Assembly: GCA_023443985.1 (NCBI GenBank)
Contig: JAEZSJ010000387.1
Span: 1 to 9,945 of the forward strand
Length of the DNA: 9,945 nucleotides
Reading direction: 5' to 3'
Origin: Verrucomicrobiota bacterium
Lineage (GTDB): Bacteria > Verrucomicrobiota > Verrucomicrobiia > Opitutales > Opitutaceae
Shown piece by piece: positions 1 through 7,426 of this stretch. Numbering within the stretch: the first letter of the stretch is position 1; each line of letters begins with the position of its first letter. A program made the translations under genes and the position numbers. Under the pieces are notes generated by a model. That model was not told the origin of the DNA. It did no database searches and was given only the letters and a program-made list of their open reading frames with translations.

Positions 1-870
1 CTACGCGGCCGGTCCGGCGACCGGCTGCAGGCGCGCCCGCTCGACCGCGGGCGCATCGCCGACGAGCCGCTCGCTGTGCGCTGCGAACCACGCCGGGTCG
101 TCGGTGGTCGCGAGGCGCTGTGTGCCGCGGCGGGTCAGGCGTTGTTCGTGTTCCGGGTGCCGGGCGAGCCAATCCGCCAGGCGCTCGGCGACGATTTCCC
201 CCTGTGGCAGCACCTCGACGGAGGTCGGGACGATGCGGCGGATTCCGGGAAGAAGAAGCGGGTAGTGGGTGCAGCCGAGCAGGAGCCGTTGCGGCGGCCG
301 CGGCGCGGCGAGCACCGGATCCAGGTAACGGTGGAGAAACCACTCCGCGCCCGGCCCCTCCGTCTCCCCCGCTTCGACCAGCGGCACCCAGAGAGGACAA
401 GCCTGCTGGATCAGCTCGAGCCGCGGCGCGAGTTTGCGCAGCTCGATCCCGAACGAATCCGACGCGACCGTGCCCTCGGTGCCGAGCACCGCGACCGTGC
501 CTTCCGCCAGCGACGGCTGCGTGACCCCGGGGATCGCCCCCGGCGGCAGACCGGCCAACGCCTCGACGGACGGTCGCACGACGCCGAGCACGCGGCGATC
601 GGGCCGCCGCGCCGGCAGATGCACCTGCTGGATGGTGCGCAGCGCGCGGGCGGAGGCGGTGTTGCAGGCGAGCACGACAGTGGTGCAACCCTCGTTGAAC
701 AACCACTCGACCGCCTCGAGGGTGAACTCGTGGATCACGTCGAAACTCCGTGCGCCGTAGGGGGCGCGGGCGCTGTCGGCGAGGAACAGGAAGTCGTAGT
801 GCGGCAGGCGGTCGCGCAGAGCGGCGAGCACCGTCAAGCCGCCGAAGCCGGAATCGAAGACGCCGATCAT
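1..870 (-). CDS. murI: Glutamate racemase
   Basis: Cytoplasmic, cofactor-independent racemase (EC 5.1.1.3) that interconverts L- and D-glutamate and supplies D-glutamate for peptidoglycan. The 289-residue product opens with IGVFDSGFGGLTV, the family signature holding the Asp-Ser pair (D6, S7). The two catalytic cysteines of the Asp/Glu racemase fold are in their usual settings: C69 in ACNTAS and C200 in LLGCTHYP, with H202 beside it. APYG at 36-39 and a family-typical C-terminal tail (ATTDDPAWF, 254-262) are also present. Length is normal, with a short insertion near 108-124. The ATG at 868-870 sits directly before the conserved first strand, so an earlier start is unlikely; no Shine-Dalgarno sequence precedes it. 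The TAG stop is the first three bases of the window, so the gene is complete. It is divergent from the next gene, with 762 bp between them. Identification is secure from the motifs. Confidence 0.96.
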   Translation of the reverse strand: MIGVFDSGFGGLTVLAALRDRLPHYDFLFLADSARAPYGARSFDVIHEFTLEAVEWLFNEGCTTVVLACNTASARALRTIQQVHLPARRPDRRVLGVVRPSVEALAGLPPGAIPGVTQPSLAEGTVAVLGTEGTVASDSFGIELRKLAPRLELIQQACPLWVPLVEAGETEGPGAEWFLHRYLDPVLAAPRPPQRLLLGCTHYPLLLPGIRRIVPTSVEVLPQGEIVAERLADWLARHPEHEQRLTRRGTQRLATTDDPAWFAAHSERLVGDAPAVERARLQPVAGPAA

Positions 871-1030
871 GGAGCGGCGAGCTTTGGGCCGGTGGCGACT
901 GATGGGAAACCGAAAGTGGTGGAGGCGATCCTGGTCCGGGTCCTTGCGAAGGAACGGGCGAGGTCGCGTGGCAGAGCCCTCCCCGTCGAGCCACGGCTCG
1001 ATCCGCTTCCGCTGCGACGATTACCGGACG

Positions 1031-1053
1031 CTTGGCACGTATTGCGTGACAAA
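1031..1053. repeat. Imperfect copy of a 23-bp palindrome
   Basis: This 23-bp site matches the perfect palindrome at 1304-1326 at 20 of 23 positions, in the same orientation as judged by the central T. The arms are CTTGGCACGTA and TGCGTGACAAA around that T, so 8 of 11 arm positions are self-complementary. It lies about 160 bp upstream of the murI start. The shared core CACGTATT(A/G)CGTGACAA makes coincidence unlikely. It may be a binding site for a dimeric regulator or a copy of a dispersed repeat; the sequence does not decide between these. Confidence 0.6.
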
Positions 1054-1303
1054 CTTCGGTGGCACGGTGGCGGTCGCCCACGGCGTGGGCGGCTCACGGA
1101 TGGTGTCGGTATTGCAAAAGTAGATGCCGAATCGCGCAGGGGCTGGCGGGCGGCCGCGGTGCGGACTCTGCCGCGCCGACGCGAACGTGACGCGACTCGC
1201 AGGTGTTGCGCAGGGTCGTGCGCGAGATGCGCGGCGCCACCGCGCTCCCGGGGCCGCGAGCAACCCACTGGGACCGAGGCGCGAACGAAGCGGCTCGGGT
1301 GAG

Positions 1304-1326
1304 CTTGTCACGTATTACGTGACAAG
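1304..1326. repeat. Perfect 23-bp palindrome (operator-like or dispersed repeat)
   Basis: The left arm CTTGTCACGTA is followed by a single central T and then by its exact reverse complement TACGTGACAAG, giving eleven perfect pairs. It is notably AT-richer than its surroundings. It lies about 305 bp upstream of the TMEM198-like gene and 273 bp from the related site at 1031. A near-continuous palindrome with a one-base centre is a better match to a homodimeric DNA-binding protein site than to an RNA hairpin, which would need a larger loop. I do not recognise the motif as that of a specific regulator family. Confidence 0.75.
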
Positions 1327-1461
1327 TTCCTTTTGTTCGTCGCGAAGCGAGGCGGCGGCGGTGGTGGCGGCGTGGGCGGGCCATGCGCGGCCGGAGCGAT
1401 GCGTTGCTGCCCCCGTGGGCGCGGGCTCCGCGGGCACAGCGGGCCTGTCGGTCTGCGTTTC

Positions 1462-1500
1462 GCGCGCCGCGACCGGCTTTTCGGTCGGGCTTCGGCGCGC
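1462..1500. other. Nested GC-rich stem-loop
   Basis: The outer arms GCGCGCCG (1462-1469) and CGGCGCGC (1493-1500) are exact reverse complements. Inside them GACCG (1471-1475) pairs with CGGTC (1482-1486) around a GCTTTT loop, leaving an asymmetric internal loop of one base against six. No run of T follows on either strand, so it is not a standard intrinsic terminator. It may be part of a structured RNA, a REP-like palindrome, or a product of high GC content. Confidence 0.4.
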
Positions 1501-1632
1501 CCGGTAGCCCCTTCCTGCCGGTGAAGCGAAACACGCGCCGCGACTGATCGGGCGTGCCGCCGGTGCGGCGGGGCGGGTTTCGCCGGACAAATTGGGGCGT
1601 GTTTTCGGCGGAAAAATCGGCAACGTGCGGCC

Positions 1633-2259
1633 ATGAGCGTGACGACAGGCGCGGTTGACTCGTCCTACACGGTCGGTGCGGCGGTGCTCCTTGGCTGGGG
1701 CCTGCTTGATTGCTTTTTCGGCTACCGGATCTTTCGCGTGGCGGTCGCGCTGCTCGGCGCGCTCGTGCTGGGCGTGTTCATCGGCGGGCTGGGTGCGCAG
1801 GTGTTCGGCGGCGGCGAAGCGGCGTACTGGATCGCGTTTGCGTTCGGGGCGCTGCTCGGCCTGGTGCTGTCGTTCGCGTTCTATCTGATCGGCGTGTTCC
1901 TCGCCGGATTCTCCCTCGGCTATGCGCTCGCGCTCGCGCTGGTGCCGTTGACCGGCCCCACGGCGACGCTGCTGATCGGTGCGGTGGCGGGGGTCGCGTG
2001 CGGCCTGCTCGCGCTGCTGCTCCAGCGGCTGTTGGTGTCGGCGGCGACGGCGTTCAGCGGGGCGTTGCGCGTGGCGCTCGCGGCGGCGTTTTTTTTCGAG
2101 GGCATGGACTGGCAGTTCTACCTGCGCCGGCCCGATCAGGTGCCCGCGCTGATGGTCGGACGCTGGTGGATCACGGCGATCGTCCTCGGGCTGGGGTTGA
2201 TCGGCTTCTTCACGCAGCTGCGCAGCACGCCTGTGCAGAAGCCGAAGAAGGCCGACTGA
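1633..2259 (+). CDS. TMEM198/TM7S3-family-like seven-helix membrane protein
   Basis: This is a 208-residue integral inner-membrane protein. About seven hydrophobic helices can be read at residues 14-30, 34-54, 63-82, 84-105, 109-129, 132-153 and 178-194, rich in Gly, Ala, Leu and Val. The motif CFFGYRIFRVAVALLGALVLGV (shown here in two parts: CFFGYRIFRV at 27-36, then a Gly/Ala/Leu helix) and the seven-helix layout resemble the domain shared by TM7SF3 and TMEM198 (Pfam TM7S3_TM198, a DUF4203-type family). Bacterial members have no established biochemical role. The C-terminus is short, basic and probably cytoplasmic (QKPKKAD). The ATG at 1633 is the first start before the first helix; no Shine-Dalgarno sequence is visible. 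An eight-T run at 2089-2096 encodes Phe-Phe-Phe in helix 6. It may be cotranscribed with the AsmA-like gene 79 bp downstream. Membrane topology is clear; the family call is by eye. Confidence 0.82.
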   Translation: MSVTTGAVDSSYTVGAAVLLGWGLLDCFFGYRIFRVAVALLGALVLGVFIGGLGAQVFGGGEAAYWIAFAFGALLGLVLSFAFYLIGVFLAGFSLGYALALALVPLTGPTATLLIGAVAGVACGLLALLLQRLLVSAATAFSGALRVALAAAFFFEGMDWQFYLRRPDQVPALMVGRWWITAIVLGLGLIGFFTQLRSTPVQKPKKAD

Positions 2260-2265
2260 GCGCCC

Positions 2266-2319
2266 CCGCGGCGGTCCGCGGCGAATTGCTTTTCGGCAAC
2301 CGGCGGGCAGAACGCCGGT
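2266..2319 (+). other. Two tandem hairpins between the TMEM198-like and AsmA-like genes
   Basis: The 79-bp gap holds two exact inverted repeats. CCGCGG at 2266-2271 repeats at 2276-2281 around a CGGT loop. ACCGGCG at 2299-2305 pairs with CGCCGGT at 2313-2319 around a seven-base loop. No T-run follows the second, so a full intrinsic terminator is not evident. They could cause partial termination, protect the mRNA end, or be GC-driven coincidence. The second ends 19 bases before the AsmA-like start codon, so it could also affect translation initiation. Confidence 0.4.
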
Positions 2320-2338
2320 CGCATCCACCGTCTTTCCC

Positions 2339-5020
2339 ATGAAACGTCGTCTTCTGATTCTTTGCGGCGCGTTCGCGCTGCTCGTAGTGCTGCTGCTCGC
2401 CGCCGTGCGGCTGCCCGCCACGCAGACTTGGCTGGCGCGCCGGGCCGTCGCCGGTGTGCCGGGCGTGGAGATCGCGTTTGAGCGGGTGTCCGCCGGCTTT
2501 TCCGGCGCGGAGTTGCGGGGGGTGGAGGTGAACGCGGAGGGCACGCGGGTGCGGTTGCCGCTGGTGCGCGCGAACTACGACGGCTGGGCATTGTTGGCAC
2601 GGCGCGAGGTGATTGTGCAGGAACTGGCGAGCCACGACATCGACGTGGAGCTCGCGCCGTCGCCGTCGGCCCAAACGCCCGCGGACCGCTCGGTGGAGAC
2701 AGCGAAGCAGGCGTTCGGCGGCCTGCTCGCGCCGCTGCAACTGCCCGTGCGCGCAACCATCAATTCGGTGCAGCTCTCCGGACGCGTGCGCGTCTCGCCC
2801 ACCCAGACGGCGAAGTTCTCCGCGCAGGGGCGGTTGCTCGTCCCCGGGCGGGAAGCGGCGACAGACCTCCACCTCGAGTGGAGCGACTCGGCCGCGGAGG
2901 CGGTCGCACGGCAGCTCGACTGGGTTGGCCGGCTCACGCTCGTCGCGGCCGCCGAAGGTGCGATCGACAGCCTGAAACTGGAAGGCACGCTCGCGATGCC
3001 GAGGGTCGCCGGCGGCCGGACCGAGCAGGGTGTGGCGATGCAGTTCACCGCGTCGCGTGATCCGAAGAGCGGCACGGAAAGTGTCGAGGCCGTTGCGCGC
3101 CTCTCGACCGCGAAGGAGAAGGACCAACCGCTGGCGAGGCTCGTGCTCGGCTACGCGGCCGGTGCCGAGCGCGTGGCGGGCACGTGGAGCGTGAACGCGC
3201 GCCGCGAGCAGTTCGAGGGCATCGTCGACCTCGAGCGCCTGCCGGAGTTCGCCGCGGAGGCCCAGGGAAGCTTCGGTCTCGCGGTCGCCAGCGGCGACGT
3301 TGATGCGGAGGGGCGCGCGAGCGTCACCGCGGGGCGGTTGCAACGGTTGCGGCGCGAGCTTGGACCGCTCGGCACGCTGGTCGGGAGGCTGGACTTCGCA
3401 CTCGCGCAGAAGGGCGGGGCGCTGCGCGTCGCGCGGCTCGAACTCGCGGTGAACGACGCCCGCGGACCGGTGCTCAAGGTGGCGACGTTACAACCTGTCG
3501 AATACAAGACGGCAACCAACGCGGTCGCCTTCGCCCGCCCGGAACAGGACCTCGCGCGCGTCGAGATCAACAACCTGCCGCTCGCCTGGGCGCAGCCGTG
3601 GCTCGGGGACGCGTCGCTCGGCGGCACGCTCGCCTCGGGCGAGGTGCGCGTGCGCGGCGCGGGGGCGGCGTGGACCGCCGAAACGGTGCGCCCGCTCTCC
3701 TTCTCCGGAGTGCGCTATGCGAGCGGCGGCCGGACCTTCGCCGAGCAGCTCGCGGGCGAACTGAAGCTGCGCGCCGGGATCGACGGTGCGGCCTGGTCCG
3801 TCGAGCAGCTCGAACTCGCGCTGCGCGGCGCGGCGGCCGGCGCGCCGGTGGCGATCATCGCCCAGGTGCAGGCCCGGCAGGAAGCCGACGGCCGCGGTCG
3901 GGCGGCCGTGCCGCTGACGCTCGAGATGGGCGGTCGGCGTTCGGAGCTGAAGCTCGAGGGCGACTGGTCGCTCGCGGGCGCGGCGAAGGAGGCGACCGCG
4001 CGTGTCTCGGGCAACACGGTCCATTTGCGCGATCTCGCCGGATTCGCGGCGTTGTTGCCTCAGGCCGAGGCACCCGCGGCGGCCCCGACGGAGACTGCCG
4101 CCACGAAGAGCAAACCGGCGGCGGCGGCGCCGAAGGACGCGCAGGCGTTCTGGAGCGCCTTCACCGGGCGCGCGACGATCGACGTGCAGCGGCTCGTGCT
4201 GGAATCCGAGGAGATCACGGGGCTGCAGGCGAGCGTCGTCTGCGACCCGCAGAAGCTCGCGCTGGAGCGCTTCGCCGCCCGGGCGAGGAACGCGTCGCTC
4301 GAGGCGAGCCTCGGGGTGACGTTCGACGCGGCGCGCGCGGCTCCGTATTCACTGGAAGGAAGCTGCGCGTTTCCCGGCTTCGACCTCGGCGCGTGGATGC
4401 GCGCCGCGAACCCCGGCGAGGAGCCGGCGATCGAGACGGTGCTCGACGTGAACGCGAAGCTCGCGGGGCAGGGGACCAACCTCGACACCCTGCTGGCGGG
4501 CCTGCGCGGCGAGTTCGTGCTCCAGGGCGGACCCGGCGTGCTGCGGATCAAGGACCGGCGCGTGGAGACCGCGAGCGCGCTCGGCGGGCTCGTGCTCGGT
4601 CTGCTCTCGCGGGACAAGCAGCAGAAGCCGGCGGTCGTGGCCGGCTCGCAGCTGCTCGAGGAGCTGCGCGAGTTCCGTTTCGAGCGGATCGACGTGTCGT
4701 TGTTGCGGGCGGAGGATCTGAATCTGCAGTTCCGCACGATCGACGTGCGGTCGGCCGAGAAGCGTCTCAGCGGATCGGGTACGGCGCGGCATGTGGCGCG
4801 CGGCTCGATCGCGGACTACCCGTTGCAGCTCGAGCTGCGGCTGGGCGGCAAGGAGAACTTCGGCGTGCTGCTCGACAAGGCCGGTCTGCTCGGCGGCGCG
4901 AAGGACGAGTTCGGCTACCTCACGATGCGCGAGGCGTTCTCGGTCACGGGCACCGTGGGCGAGCCGAACTGGAAGGCGATGCTCGCGAAGCTGGCGACGG
5001 GGTTGGTGATCGGAAAGTGA
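2339..5020 (+). CDS. AsmA-family membrane-anchored protein
   Basis: This 893-residue protein is probably anchored in the inner membrane with a long periplasmic body. The start MKRR is followed by one hydrophobic helix (residues 5-23). Then comes the N-terminal pattern usual in AsmA/TamB-type proteins (a protein-of-bridge-type long beta fold), with VPGVEIAFERVSAGFSG and alternating beta strands. An Ala/Pro/Lys-rich linker lies near 577-603. The C-terminal part contains LRGEFVLQGGPGVLRIKD (from about 720) and ends with SVTGTVGEPNWKAML, both typical of the AsmA-like C-terminal region. Family members form hydrophobic grooves implicated in moving phospholipids between membranes of diderm bacteria; that role is inferred here. 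The length is in the family range. The ATG at 2339 places a basic N-terminus before the helix; the preceding bases are pyrimidine-rich with no Shine-Dalgarno sequence. It lies 79 bp after the TMEM198-like gene and converges on the next gene. Confidence 0.85.
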   Translation: MKRRLLILCGAFALLVVLLLAAVRLPATQTWLARRAVAGVPGVEIAFERVSAGFSGAELRGVEVNAEGTRVRLPLVRANYDGWALLARREVIVQELASHDIDVELAPSPSAQTPADRSVETAKQAFGGLLAPLQLPVRATINSVQLSGRVRVSPTQTAKFSAQGRLLVPGREAATDLHLEWSDSAAEAVARQLDWVGRLTLVAAAEGAIDSLKLEGTLAMPRVAGGRTEQGVAMQFTASRDPKSGTESVEAVARLSTAKEKDQPLARLVLGYAAGAERVAGTWSVNARREQFEGIVDLERLPEFAAEAQGSFGLAVASGDVDAEGRASVTAGRLQRLRRELGPLGTLVGRLDFALAQKGGALRVARLELAVNDARGPVLKVATLQPVEYKTATNAVAFARPEQDLARVEINNLPLAWAQPWLGDASLGGTLASGEVRVRGAGAAWTAETVRPLSFSGVRYASGGRTFAEQLAGELKLRAGIDGAAWSVEQLELALRGAAAGAPVAIIAQVQARQEADGRGRAAVPLTLEMGGRRSELKLEGDWSLAGAAKEATARVSGNTVHLRDLAGFAALLPQAEAPAAAPTETAATKSKPAAAAPKDAQAFWSAFTGRATIDVQRLVLESEEITGLQASVVCDPQKLALERFAARARNASLEASLGVTFDAARAAPYSLEGSCAFPGFDLGAWMRAANPGEEPAIETVLDVNAKLAGQGTNLDTLLAGLRGEFVLQGGPGVLRIKDRRVETASALGGLVLGLLSRDKQQKPAVVAGSQLLEELREFRFERIDVSLLRAEDLNLQFRTIDVRSAEKRLSGSGTARHVARGSIADYPLQLELRLGGKENFGVLLDKAGLLGGAKDEFGYLTMREAFSVTGTVGEPNWKAMLAKLATGLVIGK

Positions 5021-5053
5021 GCCGGGGCGAGACCGCGTGGTCGTGCCCCGGGC
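5021..5053. terminator. Compound stem-loop between convergent genes, likely two-way terminator
   Basis: The hairpin occupies the whole 33-bp space between the TGA of the AsmA-like gene (5018-5020) and the TAG of the minus-strand gene (5054-5056). GCCGGGGC (5021-5028) pairs with GCCCC (5045-5049) and GGC (5051-5053), with one bulged G. Inside, GACC (5031-5034) pairs with GGTC (5039-5042) around GCGT, with a GA/GT mismatch between the stems. No strong T-run follows on either strand (CTATTCC on plus, TCACTTTCC on minus), so efficiency is uncertain, but position and symmetry fit a shared terminator. Confidence 0.65.
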
Positions 5054-7426
5054 CTATTCCTTGGTCATCTCGTAGACGTCCCACGCGCCGGCGAGGCAGT
5101 CGCCGATCTGCGCGAGCGTGCCGCCCCAGTTGGTGATGCGATACGCCTCCATGGCGGAGCCGGCCCAGTTGACGTAGCTCCCGGGATTGTCGGCGCCGGT
5201 CATGCACATCAACCAGTCCTTGCCGGTGGCGTCCGGGTCGCCGCCGCTGAGCACTCCCTGCATGGCGGCCAGGTTGCACTTCAGGTTCGAGAGGTTGAGC
5301 TTGATGACCTGGAGATACTCCATGAGCGACATGCCTTCGGCGCCTTCGCCGCGGCCGATCGTGCGGCCGTCGAGCGGATCGATGCTCCACCAGGTGCGCG
5401 GCGTCGGCCCGCCGGGGAAAACGAGCACGCGGCCGGTCTCGCCACCCAGGATTCCCCACTGCGCCAACGCATGCGGGCGGATCGTGCCGAGCGCCGCGGG
5501 TGTGGAGAACCGCACCGCGACCGGCGCCAATCGGGCCTGTTCGGCGGCGCGCCACAAATCGTAGGTGCCGCGCGGAGTCGGCGACGGCACACGGCGGCGG
5601 AGCAGGGCGGTCTCGAGCAACGTGGACGCGATGCCGAGGCGCAGGTTGCCGGAAAACGCTGCGGCGGTGTCCTTCGCGTTGCGGGGCACGAGCGCGAGGC
5701 CGTCGAACACGACATCGAGCGCAACGCGCGCCTGAATCTCGGTCGCGCCGTCCTCGGGACGGAGCTGGTTGGAGAGCATCACGACGGTCGGCCCGGAGCA
5801 CAGCGTGAACTCGGGATGAGCGCGCAGCTCGCGGGCGGCGAGCGCCAGCCGGCCGAGTTGCCAATCGTGCAGGAGGTTGGGGAAGCGCTTCAGGTTGTCA
5901 TGTCCCTCCAGCCGTTTGGGATCGGTCGACGTGAGGATCTCGCCGAGCGCGGAGGCATTGGCGGTCGTGGCGTCCAGCGCGAGCCAGGCGACCGAGAGCG
6001 GGCCGAGCGCGCCGCCGGTGGCGAGGATGTCGGCGGTGTAGACCGGGAGCAGGCCGGGACGGAGTGCGCCGGTGAGGAGGCGCTTCTGGCGCGCGGGCTG
6101 CCGGCCGGGTTCGCGGATCTCCAGCGTGAGACTCAGCGGGTGGACGGTCGCTCCGGTGGTGGGCGACATCGGCGCGAGCGCCGGCACGCCGGGTGTGGCC
6201 GATTGCGGAGCGGCGGGCGTCTCCTCCTCTTCGCCGAACCCGCCGCCGAACAAGCCGCCGATGCCACCGCCGAGGTTGCCGACATCGGCCTCGCGGCTGC
6301 TGCCGGTGGAGAGAATCGTGCCGTCGCGCGCGAACACCGGCCCGGCGAGCACGTCATCCCCGCAGCGGAGCACGACTTGGAACTGCGCGAGGGAGGCGAG
6401 GCGCTCGCGCCAGAGCGCCGGATCGAACGTCGTCGCGGGATCGTCGTGGGCGATGTTCACCGGTACGATCTCGAGCCGCGGTGACAGGAGGCTCAGCGCG
6501 GAAAGGTCCTTCGCCCAAGTGAACAACGCGATCGGATCGGCGTCCTCCGGCTCCATCGCGACGGTGAGCACGAACCGCGTGCGCTGGTCCTCGGGGATCT
6601 CGTCAAGACGCGGCGCCGCGGAGACGGCGTCGGGCGCCGGCGGCGCGGGGTCGGGCCCGGCGGAAAGGAGCACGGAGGCGCCGTCCTCCCCGTCGATCTC
6701 GACGAGCACGCGCGTCTGCATCGCTTCGCGGAGGGTGGCGAGGGAGTCGGCCGACGCGCCGGCGGCGGGGAGTCTCGCGAGCGACTCGGCGATCTCGGCG
6801 GCGACCGTTTCGACCGGCGTGTTCGCTTCGGCGAGCACCGTCTTCCAGACGCCGGCGGAACGCGCCTTCAGCTCCTGCAAACGGGCGGGCTCCAGACCAT
6901 GCTCGGCGAGCAGGGCGGTTGCCGGAGATTCGGCGGAGGTGGTGGGCTGTGTCTCGGGGGCGAGCTTCGCCCAGTGGTTCTCGGTCTTCAGCCATGCCGT
7001 CGCGATCGAATCGATCTCCCGTTGTGTCCGAGAGATGGAGACGAACCGCGGCGACAGGCCGCTGGCACGGAGCAGCTCGGCGAGCAGAAGCGCGCGGTCC
7101 CAGTCGCCGCCGGCGAGCGCGGCGAGCGCGCCCTCGGCGCCGCGGTTGCTGCCGAGGGTGGGGTCGTAGGCGATGCTGGTGCGCACCCACTCGGCAAGTC
7201 CGGCGGCATCGGTTTCTAACGACGCGGCCACCTGTGCTGGATTGTGCGGGCAGGTGCCGTTGTCGATGACTGTCTCGCGCACCGCGGCGCAGAAACCAAC
7301 GTAGCGTTGGATGCGCTCCTCGCGGGAGCCCGGTTCGGCGGCGAGGGAGGTGGTGGCGAGGCCCAGCAGAAGGCCGGAGCACGCTGCGGTGCGGAGCAAG
7401 GAGAGCGGGCGGAGCGGGGTAGTCAT
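5054..7426 (-). CDS. Exported transglutaminase-like protein lacking the catalytic cysteine
   Basis: This is a 790-residue exported protein. A signal peptide covers residues 1-30 (hydrophobic core LLLGLATTSL, cleavage near SLAA). Residues about 75-130 read as a transglutaminase-like core: WVRTSIAYDPTLGSNRGAEG, then GGDWDRALLLAELLRASGLSPRFV. In active members the second part reads G-C-x-D-x-A; here aspartate (D108) holds the cysteine position, as I recall for a subset of bacterial proteins with GND-x-DQA at this site. H151 in ENHWAK may correspond to the family histidine. A Gly-rich, acidic linker lies near 380-405. The C-terminal 112 residues begin with WWSIDPLDGRTIGRG (679-693) and include C717, C741 and C777. 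The middle is beta-rich and unassigned. I chose the ATG at 7424-7426 because it begins the signal peptide; the frame stays open to 7789, but that extension is Arg-rich and non-conserved in style. It is probably a structural or binding protein, not an enzyme. Confidence 0.78.
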   Translation of the reverse strand: MTTPLRPLSLLRTAACSGLLLGLATTSLAAEPGSREERIQRYVGFCAAVRETVIDNGTCPHNPAQVAASLETDAAGLAEWVRTSIAYDPTLGSNRGAEGALAALAGGDWDRALLLAELLRASGLSPRFVSISRTQREIDSIATAWLKTENHWAKLAPETQPTTSAESPATALLAEHGLEPARLQELKARSAGVWKTVLAEANTPVETVAAEIAESLARLPAAGASADSLATLREAMQTRVLVEIDGEDGASVLLSAGPDPAPPAPDAVSAAPRLDEIPEDQRTRFVLTVAMEPEDADPIALFTWAKDLSALSLLSPRLEIVPVNIAHDDPATTFDPALWRERLASLAQFQVVLRCGDDVLAGPVFARDGTILSTGSSREADVGNLGGGIGGLFGGGFGEEEETPAAPQSATPGVPALAPMSPTTGATVHPLSLTLEIREPGRQPARQKRLLTGALRPGLLPVYTADILATGGALGPLSVAWLALDATTANASALGEILTSTDPKRLEGHDNLKRFPNLLHDWQLGRLALAARELRAHPEFTLCSGPTVVMLSNQLRPEDGATEIQARVALDVVFDGLALVPRNAKDTAAAFSGNLRLGIASTLLETALLRRRVPSPTPRGTYDLWRAAEQARLAPVAVRFSTPAALGTIRPHALAQWGILGGETGRVLVFPGGPTPRTWWSIDPLDGRTIGRGEGAEGMSLMEYLQVIKLNLSNLKCNLAAMQGVLSGGDPDATGKDWLMCMTGADNPGSYVNWAGSAMEAYRITNWGGTLAQIGDCLAGAWDVYEMTKE

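Larger units (their letters stand above)
871..1632. other. Long intergenic region between divergent genes, no convincing gene
   Basis: This 762-bp stretch separates the divergent murI and TMEM198-like genes. Open frames exist on both strands, but their products are dominated by Arg, Ala, Pro and Gly, contain no recognisable domain, overlap each other and change composition along their length, as expected of chance frames in GC-rich DNA. It holds two related palindromes (1031-1053, 1304-1326). A stem-loop-rich stretch (about 1440-1620) includes 1462-1500, a five-pair stem with a four-base loop at 1556-1569, and a TTTTC/GAAAA inverted repeat at 1602-1615. No tRNA-like fold or clear sigma-70 promoter was seen. 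It could contain promoters for both flanking genes, a structured RNA, or the remains of a decayed gene. Confidence 0.6.

Noticed and set aside
869..1123. Plus-strand frame of 84 codons in the same intergenic region
   Set aside because: The N-terminal half is Arg/Trp-rich shadow-like sequence and nothing in it is recognisable.
867..1268. Minus-strand frame in the murI upstream region (133 codons)
   Set aside because: Arg/Ser/Pro-rich with no hydrophobic core or motif, runs across the palindrome at 1031-1053 and overlaps the murI start; not supportable as a gene.
1031..1326. CRISPR array or transposon ends
   Set aside because: Only two repeat copies 273 bp apart, no transposase nearby and no target-site duplication visible.
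2089..2096. Eight-T run in the TMEM198-like gene as a phase-variation tract
   Set aside because: It simply encodes Phe codons in a membrane helix, the frame is intact, and one short tract is weak evidence for slippage switching.
1315..2544. Long minus-strand frame (409 codons) opposite the TMEM198-like gene
   Set aside because: It is low-complexity Arg/Ala/Glu/Gln-rich sequence, antisense to a clear seven-helix protein; no family features.
3598..5136. Long plus-strand frame (512 codons) inside the AsmA-like gene
   Set aside because: The product is Arg/Ala/Gly-rich with no domain and is a frame shadow of the AsmA-like gene in GC-rich DNA.
5054..7426. Active transglutaminase or cysteine protease
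   Set aside because: The position expected to carry the nucleophilic Cys is Asp; the other cysteines lie outside the core motif.
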